A stretch of DNA of 54,346 bases, taken from NCBI GenBank assembly GCA_028282705.1, contig JANQHI010000001.1, positions 1 to 54,346 of the forward strand. Direction: 5' to 3'. The position numbers and the translations under genes are program-made. The stretch's first letter is position 1. Every line of letters starts with the position of its first letter. Below, one piece after another: positions 26,504-34,076 of the stretch. The DNA comes from Prolixibacteraceae bacterium. GTDB lineage: Bacteria; Bacteroidota; Bacteroidia; Bacteroidales; Prolixibacteraceae. Below the pieces are notes generated by a model. The model was not told where the DNA came from. It was given only the letters and a program-made list of their open reading frames with translations, and did not search any database.

Positions 26504-26965
26504 ATGGCAAATACATACACAAAACTATACATACACATAGTTTTTGCTGTACAAAACAGAATTTCAGTTATTAAGGATTCATGGAAAGATGAACTATATA
26601 AATACATAACAGGGATAACTCAGAACAATGGACATAAATTATTAGCCATAAATGGGGCAAAAGACCATGTACATATTTTAATTGGCATGAAACCAGTACA
26701 GGCATTATCTGAATTGGTAAAACATATAAAAGGTGATTCTTCCAGATGGATAAATGAGAAACACCTTGTTAGTGGCAAGTTTTCTTGGCAAGCAGGATTT
26801 GGGGCATTTTCACATTCAGCATCCCAGATAGATAATGTGGTAAAATATATTATGAATCAGGAAGAACATCACAAGCAAAAAAGTTTTAAAGAAGAATATC
26901 TGGCTTTTTTAAAAAAGTTTAACGTGGATTATGATGAAAGGTATATTTTTAATGATGTAGATTAA
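26504..26965 (+). CDS. REP-associated Y1 (IS200/IS605-like) transposase
   Basis: 153 residues. The HUH motif is H55-V-H57 in DHVHILIG and the catalytic tyrosine is Y115 in VVKYIMNQEEHHK, whose YIxxQ..HH context is typical of REP-associated tyrosine transposases (RAYT). These single-strand nucleases recognise hairpins. It sits exactly between two palindrome arrays built from the same units; the right-hand 76-nt repeat begins at its stop codon. The gene is intact, so it may be the enzyme that spread the palindromes. It interrupts the region 3 transcription unit. Confidence 0.9.
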   Translation: MANTYTKLYIHIVFAVQNRISVIKDSWKDELYKYITGITQNNGHKLLAINGAKDHVHILIGMKPVQALSELVKHIKGDSSRWINEKHLVSGKFSWQAGFGAFSHSASQIDNVVKYIMNQEEHHKQKSFKEEYLAFLKKFNVDYDERYIFNDVD

Positions 26966-27200
26966 TATCTAGCCCCTATAGGGCTATGGAATATTGTAGA
27001 TAAATCTTCTACAAACATATAATCCCTAAAGGGATATAAAAACTACCCTGTTAAGGGTAAAATATTTATAGTAAGGTAACAGAAACAAAAATGTCCTGCT
27101 AAGGACAGAATATTTATATAAAAAAAATAATTACAAAACAATTTGTCTTGTAAGGGCATATTTATAAAAAATAAATACACAGTGATATAGTCCCATAGGA
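26963..27200. repeat. Array of short palindromes, right of the Y1 transposase
   Basis: AGCCCCTATAGGGCT (26971-26985), ATCCCTAAAGGGAT (~27022), CCCTGTTAAGGG (27046-27057), GTCCTGCTAAGGAC (~27093), then two decayed units, TGTCTTGTAAGGGCA (~27145) and TAGTCCCATAGGA (~27190). The first four are also present in the left array, in same-orientation blocks, so the transposase is bracketed by partly duplicated arrays. Confidence 0.8.
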
Positions 27201-27217
27201 AATAAATATAGGTACAT

Positions 27218-28327
27218 ATGAAACACATCTTATATACATTATTTTTTATCTTGATTGGGTATGTGGGAACCACCCAAACCTCCACTTCATGGCCCAATTT
27301 TCGTGGTAACCAGCAACTAACAGGCACCACACCTGCCCAACTCCCAATAAAACCCAACCTGCTGTGGACTTATTCTACTGATGATAATATCAAAGCTTCT
27401 CCAGTAGTGGATGGAAACAAAATTGTGGTGGGTTCAACTGATGGTTTTGTGTATTGCCTGGATATGGATGGCAAACTGGCCTGGAAATTTGATACTGGCA
27501 ACAGCATTGAAGCTTCAGCATTGGTATTAGGCAATGTGGTTTACATAGGCAACCTGGATGGAAGCTTTTTTGCTATCAACCTGGAGGATGGCAAAAAACT
27601 GTGGCAATACAAATGTGACAACCAGATCAGTGGTTCTCCCAACTGGTGGAAAGATAAAACAGGGACCAGTATCCTGGTGGGCAGCTATGATTATTTCCTG
27701 CATTGTGTGGATGCCCAAACAGGCAAAGCCAGGTGGAAATATGAATTAGATAACTTTATTAATGGGGCAGCAGCATGTTATGATGGAAAAGCTGTATTTG
27801 GTGGATGTGATGGTTTTCTCCATGTTGTAGATATTGAAACAGGGAAGGCAACTACCAAAGTTGATGTAGCCACTTATGTAGCCAGCTCTGCAACCCTTGA
27901 AAGGGATTTTGCCTATATTGGAGATTATGATGGGAGGTTCTCACGGGTGGATATGGCTGCAAAAAAAATTACCTGGACATGGGAACAAGAGGAAGTACAC
28001 CTGCCATTCATTGCTTCCCCTGCTTTGTCAGAAAACAAAATAGTTATTGGCAATAATGATAAATTTATCTATTGTTTTGACAAAAACAAGGGAGAATTGT
28101 TATGGAAGTATAACACAGGTAAAAAAATAGATGCTTCAACAGTTATATCAGGGTATAAAGTACTGGCAGCCAATGCAAGGGGAGATATTTTTATATTAAG
28201 CTTAACTGATGGGAAACTGCTTTGGAACTATGAATTGGGAAGTGCTGTTTTAAGCAACCCTGCTGTGGTTAAAGGGAAAATTATTGTAGGTGCCTTTGAT
28301 GGCAATATATATTGTTTTGGAAATTAA
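27218..28327 (+). CDS. Exported PQQ-like (BamB-type) beta-propeller protein
   Basis: 369 residues. Signal peptide to about residue 19 (FFILIGYVGTTQT), then SWPNFRGNQQLTGTTP and seven or so short regular blades (CLDMDGKLAWKFDTG, AINLEDGKKLWQY, CVDAQTGKARWKY, CFDKNKGELLWKY, ILSLTDGKLLWNY). More regular than the tandem set upstream and closest to generic BamB-like PQQ propellers. Stands after the palindrome array; the following glycosyltransferase begins 9 nt after its stop, so this gene also belongs to a second operon. Extracytoplasmic; ligand unknown. Confidence 0.88.
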   Translation: MKHILYTLFFILIGYVGTTQTSTSWPNFRGNQQLTGTTPAQLPIKPNLLWTYSTDDNIKASPVVDGNKIVVGSTDGFVYCLDMDGKLAWKFDTGNSIEASALVLGNVVYIGNLDGSFFAINLEDGKKLWQYKCDNQISGSPNWWKDKTGTSILVGSYDYFLHCVDAQTGKARWKYELDNFINGAAACYDGKAVFGGCDGFLHVVDIETGKATTKVDVATYVASSATLERDFAYIGDYDGRFSRVDMAAKKITWTWEQEEVHLPFIASPALSENKIVIGNNDKFIYCFDKNKGELLWKYNTGKKIDASTVISGYKVLAANARGDIFILSLTDGKLLWNYELGSAVLSNPAVVKGKIIVGAFDGNIYCFGN

Positions 28328-28336
28328 TTGACCAAT

Positions 28337-29620
28337 ATGAATATCATTCAAATTATACCAGGTTCAGGGGGTAGTTTTTATTGTGGCAATTGCCTGAGGG
28401 ACAGCAAATATGTAGATGCATTAAGGAAAGAAGGGCACCAGGTGGTTAAAATCCCCATGTACCTCCCCCTTTTTGCTGATGAGCATGATATTACTGATAT
28501 CCCTGTATTTTATGGGGCTATCAGCATTTACCTAAAACAGGTATACCCCATTTTCAGGAAAGCACCAAAGTGGTTTGACAGGATGCTGAACTCTAAACCC
28601 ATGATGAAACTGGCAGCTTCTATGTCAGGCTCAACTCGTGCAAAAGGGCTGGAAGAAATGACCATTTCCATGCTATTGGGAGAGGAAGGCAAACAAAAGG
28701 AAGAGTTGGAAAGGATGGTGGATTGGATTGCTGAACATTGCCAACCTGATATCATCCACATATCCAATGCTTTATTACTGGGATTGGCACACCATATCAA
28801 GCAAAAAATAAATGTACCAGTGTTCTGTTCCCTCCAGGATGAAGATGTGTGGGTAGATGCTATGCAACCCTCTTTCAGGGATAAAGTTTGGAAGCTGATG
28901 CATGAAAAAGCAAAAGATGTAGACACTTTTATTGCTGTAAGCAAGTATTATGCTGGAGTAATGGAAAAAAGGATGGATATCCCTGTTGAAAAGGTAGAGC
29001 ATATCTATTTGGGAGTAGCTCCTGAGGATTATACATACAGGAATTCTTCTGAAAAGCCTAGAAATATTGGGTATATTTCGCGCATGTGCTATGAAAATGG
29101 GTTTGATATTGCTGTGGATGCTTTTATTGAGTTGAAAAAATCACCTGGTTTTGAGGATGTTAAATTTATTGCAACAGGTGGCTCCACTGGTGATGATAAA
29201 AAATACATCAGGGAACTAAAAGAAAAGGTAAAACAATACAACCTGGAGCAGGATGTCCAGTTCCATGATGATTTTGAAGGAGAAGGAAGGTCAGCCTTTT
29301 TTGACAAGGTATCCATGGTATCAGTGCCTGTCAGGAATGGGGAAGCATTTGGGATGTACCTTTTAGAAGCCATGGCATCAGGGGTGCCAGTGGTACAGCC
29401 TGCACTAGGGGCATTCCCTGAAATTGTAGAAGTATCAAAAGGTGGGGTAAATTACCAGCCCAATACCCCAGAGGAATTAGCAAAAGCCTGGAAACATCTT
29501 TTAGAAAATAAACAGGAACTGGGACAATTGAGCAACCAAGCAAGGAAAGGGGTGGAAGGGAAATTTAATATCCATCAACATGCACAGGAAATGGTAGAGG
29601 CTTATTCTAATAAAAAATAA
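28337..29620 (+). CDS. GT4-type glycosyltransferase
   Basis: 427 residues from ATG 28337 (a TTG 9 nt upstream is an alternative start). N-terminal MNIIQIIPGSGGSFYCGNC with the early glycine-rich loop, and a C-terminal Rossmann domain with NIGYISRMCYENGFDIAVDAF and the donor-site signature EAFGMYLLEAMASGVPVVQP (E-x7-E type), typical of GT-B family 4 enzymes. It should transfer a sugar from an activated nucleotide donor to an unknown acceptor at the cytoplasmic face. Neighbours (exported propeller before, ABC exporter after) do not define the glycan. Confidence 0.88.
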   Translation: MNIIQIIPGSGGSFYCGNCLRDSKYVDALRKEGHQVVKIPMYLPLFADEHDITDIPVFYGAISIYLKQVYPIFRKAPKWFDRMLNSKPMMKLAASMSGSTRAKGLEEMTISMLLGEEGKQKEELERMVDWIAEHCQPDIIHISNALLLGLAHHIKQKINVPVFCSLQDEDVWVDAMQPSFRDKVWKLMHEKAKDVDTFIAVSKYYAGVMEKRMDIPVEKVEHIYLGVAPEDYTYRNSSEKPRNIGYISRMCYENGFDIAVDAFIELKKSPGFEDVKFIATGGSTGDDKKYIRELKEKVKQYNLEQDVQFHDDFEGEGRSAFFDKVSMVSVPVRNGEAFGMYLLEAMASGVPVVQPALGAFPEIVEVSKGGVNYQPNTPEELAKAWKHLLENKQELGQLSNQARKGVEGKFNIHQHAQEMVEAYSNKK

Positions 29621-29695
29621 GGTTCTCACTTCGTGGCCCTTTGAGGTATATTCAGTTTCAAAAAATAATGTTTCTAGGAAGTTAAAATTGAAGTT

Positions 29696-30373
29696 ATGTT
29701 GCAGCTAAAAAATATAGTAAAAAGTTATGGTGTACCAGGCACTTCTTCCCACCATATTGTATTGGATGGGCTCTCATTCCAAATTGGAAATGGTGAGAAA
29801 GTAGCTGTTATTGGCCCCAGTGGTTCTGGCAAAACTACCTTTTTAAATATGGCAGGTGCATTGGACATCCCTGACAAGGGCAAAATACTGTTTGAAGGCA
29901 TACTTTTAGCTGGCTACACAAAAAATGAAATGGCTGAATTCAGGAATAAACAGTTGGGGTTTATTTTCCAGATGCACCATTTACTCCCTCAGTTAACACT
30001 TTTGGAGAATGTATTGCTTCCACTTCTCCCTTCAGGGAAAAACAGACAAAAAGAAAACCTGGAATGGGCTGAACACCTGCTACAAGCTTCAGGCATTTGG
30101 AAACAAAGAAACCAAAAACCCTCTGAGCTATCTGGTGGAGAGTGCCAAAGGACAGCAGTTGTGCGCTCACTGGTCAACAAGCCCAGGCTAATACTGGCTG
30201 ATGAGCCCACAGGTGCTTTAGATGAAGAAAATGCCGGGAAAATTTCTGAATTGCTGCTAAACCTGAATGCAGAAAACAACTCCTCACTGATTGTGGTAAC
30301 CCATTCACAGCCCCTGGCAAGCCATATGGATAAACTGTATACCCTCCAGGGAGGCAAACTTATAGCAGGTTAA
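29696..30373 (+). CDS. LolD/MacB-type ABC transporter ATPase
   Basis: 225 residues. Walker A GPSGSGKT at 40-47, Q-loop Q92, signature LSGGECQR at 145-152, Walker B LILADE at 165-170 and switch His203 are all present. Length and the phrase FQMHHLLPQLTLLENV are those of the LolD/MacB (FtsE-like) subfamily, which powers mechanotransmission or lipoprotein release rather than solute uptake. The partner permease begins 10 nt downstream. Confidence 0.93.
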   Translation: MLQLKNIVKSYGVPGTSSHHIVLDGLSFQIGNGEKVAVIGPSGSGKTTFLNMAGALDIPDKGKILFEGILLAGYTKNEMAEFRNKQLGFIFQMHHLLPQLTLLENVLLPLLPSGKNRQKENLEWAEHLLQASGIWKQRNQKPSELSGGECQRTAVVRSLVNKPRLILADEPTGALDEENAGKISELLLNLNAENNSSLIVVTHSQPLASHMDKLYTLQGGKLIAG

Positions 30374-30382
30374 AGGTTCACC

Positions 30383-33300
30383 ATGGGTAAATTGGCATAC
30401 ATCATCAAAAGTTTCAGGCACTATTTTATGGCCAACCTGCTGGTTGCGTTAGGGGTAGCCATAAGCACAGCAGTTATTACAGGTGGGCTTATTATTGGTG
30501 ACTCAATTACTTACAGCCTGGAGCAAACTACCCATTACAGGTTAGGCAAAACTACCCATGCAATTAGCTCCAATGGACGTTTTTTCAGGCAGGAAATTGC
30601 CAATGAAATGCAAGGTGGGCTGGATGTTGCACCTGCCTTTATTTCGGAAGCTGTGGCTGTTGCAGGTGGTGGAGAAAAAAGGGCAAACAGTGTGCAGGTG
30701 GTAGGGGTTGATGGATCTTTTGAAAAAATAGCAGGCAGTAATTTCTATTCAGGTTTAAAAAAGAATGAAGTAATCATAAGCCAAAACCTGGCAGAAAAAC
30801 TTGAAGTAACAGTAGGCAATAGCTTATTGTTCAGGGTAAAAAAGGATGGGCTGGTACCACACAATGCCCCTTTTGTTTCTGATGGTGAAACCCATGTAAG
30901 TTATAGGGCAACCATTAAAGCCATTGCTACTGAGAATAAGTTAGGTAGGTTCTCGCTAAAAAATGCCCAGGCTGCCCCTTACAATGTGTTTATGCCCATT
31001 GGGCGCGTAAATGAGCTAATGGGGTTTGAAGGAAAAGCCAATACCCTTTTAATCCATTCTGAATTGGATGAAAGCCAGTTATTGCAAATATTCCAAGAGG
31101 CCTGGAAGCCAGCAGATGCCAACCTGGTTGAAAGGGAAACTGGCAATAGGGAATATGAGATTTATTCAGAAAGGGTATTTATTGAAGATGCTATCAGCCA
31201 TAATTTAGGTAAAGTCCCAGGTGCTGATATGATACTGACCTACTTTGTTAACTCTATTGGGAAAGAGGGAAATACAGGGGTAAAAACTCCCTATTCTTTT
31301 GTGTCTACATTGCCAAATGATGTTTTAAATGAAAACCAAATTATTATTAACCAATGGTTGGCTAATGACCTTAAAGCCAGGAAGGGGGATACCCTGAAGC
31401 TTGCATATTTTACCATGGGGCCGTTGAGGAAATTATTAAATGATTCCTCATTATTTGTGGTTAAGGATATAAAACCCATGGAAGGGAAGTTTGCAGATGG
31501 CAGCCTGATGCCCTCATTGCCTGGCATGTCTGATGCTGGTGACTGTGATGAATGGGAAGCAGGCATCCCCATTGACCTAGAACTGATCAGGGACAAGGAT
31601 GAAGATTACTGGGATACTTATAAAGGGGTACCAAAGGCATTTATTTCCCAATCTGTGGCACACAAACTTTGGGCAAACAGGTTTGGCAACTACACATCAA
31701 TAAGGTTTGATGGGCAATCCTTCAATAAAGAAAAACTTGAAAGTTTTTTTGGTGAACATATACACCCAACCAGCCTGGGGTTCTTTGCTGACCCTGTCAA
31801 AAAGAGGGGGCTTACAGCTGCCCAAAATGGGGTTGATTTCAGCCAACTGTTTATTGGGTTAAGCTTTTTTATCCTGGCAGCAGCCATTATCCTGTCCATA
31901 TTGCTCTATTTGCTGCACTTAGAAAGCAGGTATACACAAATTGGCACACTCGATACCCTGGGGTTCAAACATGCCCAAATAAGGAGCTTATTTACCATTG
32001 AAGGGCTTTTTATTTCCATATGTGGGGCATTGCTAGGGTCAGGGCTTGCCATTACCTATACAGAACTTGTTTTTTCTGCCCTAAACGGCCTTTGGGTGGA
32101 TATTGTAAGGACAAATGTACTTTTCATTTATATAAAACCTGCCACTTTGCTATTAGGGTTCATTATCAGTATCCTAATTTCTGTTGGGGTATTTACCTGG
32201 GCTGTTAATAAAAAACTCAAGCAGCAAGCCTCTAATGTCCAGAGAAAAATTACCCAACAAGAAAAAAAGTGGGTTGCTGGTTTTAAAAAAGGGATAGCTA
32301 TCCTGTTTTTAGGGCTTTCTGTCCTGGTTGTTTCCTGGCAGCTGGCACTTTCAGAAATACAAAATGCTGGTATGTTTTTTATGGCTGGAGGGCTAATGCT
32401 GATATCTCTTCTGCTAATATTTCATGGGTTCCTCTTTTCAAACCCGCATTTGAAAAAACACCTATTCAATATTAGCTACCTAACCAGAAATAACCTAAAA
32501 AGGAACAGGGGGCGCTCATTTTCTATTGTGATCTTATTTGCATTGGCAACTTTCCTGGTGGTTTCAACAGGTGCCAACAAACAGGATATATTCTCTAAAG
32601 CCCATGAAAAAACCAGTGGCACAGGAAGCTTCCTTTTCTTTGTAAAATCAACAGTACCCGTATTATTTGACCTGAATGACCCACAAAAAAGGCTAGAGGA
32701 GGGGCTACCTGGCGGGTTCAAAGCTGTCCAATTCAGGAAAGTGGATGGTGATGATGCCAGCTGCCTTAACCTGAACAGGATAACCAACCCAGCCATCCTG
32801 GGTGCGGACCCAACCCATCTGGAAGGGCATTTCTCATTTGTAAAAGGAAGTGAAGAACTAAACCTGCAAACCCCATGGCAGTCATTAAACCAGGATTTAG
32901 GCAATGTAACCCCAGCTATTGCAGACCAAACTGTAATCCAGTGGGGGCTTGGCTTAAAAATAGGGGATACCCTCTTTTACCAAAATGAAATAGGTGATAC
33001 ACTTAAGTTAAAACTTATAGGTGGGTTGGCACCTTCCATTTTCCAGGGATATGTGATCATTGGGAACCAACATTTCCTGGAAAATTACCCTTCAAGTAGT
33101 GGCTCATCTGTTTTTTTAATTGATGGGGATGAAAAACAAAAACAAGTGATTAGTGAAGGGTTAGGGCTTAATTTCAGGGATTATGGCTGGGAAGCTGTTG
33201 AAGCCCCCCAAAGGCTGGCTGAATTTTATTCAGTAACCAATACTTACTTGTCTATCTTCCTTGCATTGGGAGCCCTGGGGTTAATATTGGGAACCATAGG

Positions 33301-33625
33301 GCTTGCAGTTATTTTAAGTAGGAGCATATTGGAAAGGAAAGATGAAATTGCGCTGATGCAAGCCATTGGTTTTAAGAATATCCAAGTATTTAAGATCATA
33401 GTTATGGAGTATTCCTTTTTACTGGCAGCAGGGATTTTTATTGGGCTTTTGGCAGCAGTGTTAGCCACATTGCCTTCTATCCTTTCACCCAATACTGATG
33501 TTTCACTTCAAACAATTTTATTACTAATTGCCATCATTATCTCAAATGGTTTGTTGTGGATTGCCCTATTGACAAAAACTTCATTAAACAATAAAGAATT
33601 AATAGCCAACCTTAAAAGAGAATAA
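30383..33625 (+). CDS. FtsX/MacB-type ABC transporter permease, large
   Basis: 1080 residues. N-terminal helix (about 15-40), a large extracytoplasmic MacB_PCD-type domain, a cluster of helices in the middle (about 490-690), a second periplasmic domain and a final group of helices (about 965-1070). This duplicated FtsX layout, with FILAAAIILSILLYLL in the first and LGALGLILGTIGLAVILSRS in the second, is that of long LolC/E-like or AprE-type permeases. With the ATPase it should form a lipoprotein-release or efflux-type machine. Substrate unknown. Confidence 0.9.
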   Translation: MGKLAYIIKSFRHYFMANLLVALGVAISTAVITGGLIIGDSITYSLEQTTHYRLGKTTHAISSNGRFFRQEIANEMQGGLDVAPAFISEAVAVAGGGEKRANSVQVVGVDGSFEKIAGSNFYSGLKKNEVIISQNLAEKLEVTVGNSLLFRVKKDGLVPHNAPFVSDGETHVSYRATIKAIATENKLGRFSLKNAQAAPYNVFMPIGRVNELMGFEGKANTLLIHSELDESQLLQIFQEAWKPADANLVERETGNREYEIYSERVFIEDAISHNLGKVPGADMILTYFVNSIGKEGNTGVKTPYSFVSTLPNDVLNENQIIINQWLANDLKARKGDTLKLAYFTMGPLRKLLNDSSLFVVKDIKPMEGKFADGSLMPSLPGMSDAGDCDEWEAGIPIDLELIRDKDEDYWDTYKGVPKAFISQSVAHKLWANRFGNYTSIRFDGQSFNKEKLESFFGEHIHPTSLGFFADPVKKRGLTAAQNGVDFSQLFIGLSFFILAAAIILSILLYLLHLESRYTQIGTLDTLGFKHAQIRSLFTIEGLFISICGALLGSGLAITYTELVFSALNGLWVDIVRTNVLFIYIKPATLLLGFIISILISVGVFTWAVNKKLKQQASNVQRKITQQEKKWVAGFKKGIAILFLGLSVLVVSWQLALSEIQNAGMFFMAGGLMLISLLLIFHGFLFSNPHLKKHLFNISYLTRNNLKRNRGRSFSIVILFALATFLVVSTGANKQDIFSKAHEKTSGTGSFLFFVKSTVPVLFDLNDPQKRLEEGLPGGFKAVQFRKVDGDDASCLNLNRITNPAILGADPTHLEGHFSFVKGSEELNLQTPWQSLNQDLGNVTPAIADQTVIQWGLGLKIGDTLFYQNEIGDTLKLKLIGGLAPSIFQGYVIIGNQHFLENYPSSSGSSVFLIDGDEKQKQVISEGLGLNFRDYGWEAVEAPQRLAEFYSVTNTYLSIFLALGALGLILGTIGLAVILSRSILERKDEIALMQAIGFKNIQVFKIIVMEYSFLLAAGIFIGLLAAVLATLPSILSPNTDVSLQTILLLIAIIISNGLLWIALLTKTSLNNKELIANLKRE

Positions 33626-33811
33626 GAGTGGAAGCTATAATGAAGCTTATGGTCATCTCAATCGTCACAACAAAAGAAAGTGGCAATTTACAATATCTTA
33701 AAGCTATACTGAATAACGTCCCTAAACCTGATGTCAGGCAAAAATTATTTAAATGATATTGGCATTATTATTATTTAGAATAATTCTTAATAAATAATTA
33801 ATTTTAGTTAT

Positions 33812-33819
33812 TAACTTTG
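33812..33819 (+). promoter_or_regulatory. -7 promoter box of cobalamin riboswitch 1
   Basis: TAACTTTG followed by CAC, a close TAnnTTTG match, 10-20 nt before the start of the conserved riboswitch sequence. The -33 region is AT-rich without a clear TTTG. Confidence 0.45.
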
Positions 33820-33824
33820 CACAC

Positions 33825-34020
33825 GGAAAATGGTTTAATTTTTTTCAGGGAATCCAGTGTAATTGGCAAATGCTGATGAGTCTGGAGCTGTACCCGCAGC
33901 TGTAAGCCTTTTAAAATTGGCGGCAACAAAGTGCCACTGCACCGAGTACTAGGGGTGGGAAGGCAGCCATCAATAAGGTAAGCCAGAAGACCTGCCATTT
34001 TCAACAATGCTTTCGGGAAT
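33825..34020 (+). promoter_or_regulatory. Cobalamin riboswitch 1
   Basis: Conserved elements in order: GGGAATCCAGTG (~33848), GGAGCTGTACCCGCAGCTGTAAGCC (from ~33884), GTGCCACTG...CCGAGTACTAGGGGTGGGAAGGCAGCC, and the B12 box AGCCAGAAGACCTGCC at 33981-33996. Binding of adenosylcobalamin or a related corrinoid should reduce expression of the downstream operon. The first coding ATG lies 80 nt after the B12 box, leaving room for translational control. Length and boundaries are approximate. Confidence 0.93.
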
Positions 34021-34076
34021 AAAAGCGATGGTGAAAACCTGGTATTTTATTTCCCTGGATTTAATAAAACTAGGGA

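Noticed and set aside
26061-27200. The repeat arrays looked at first like a CRISPR locus.
   Set aside because: Units are short palindromes of different types with irregular gaps and no unique spacers of constant length, and no cas genes are present; a Y1 transposase sits in the middle.
33640-33756. A 38-codon ORF between the ABC permease and cobalamin riboswitch 1.
   Set aside because: No recognisable motif or family and no clear ribosome binding site; it lies in a spacer and could be chance or a remnant.
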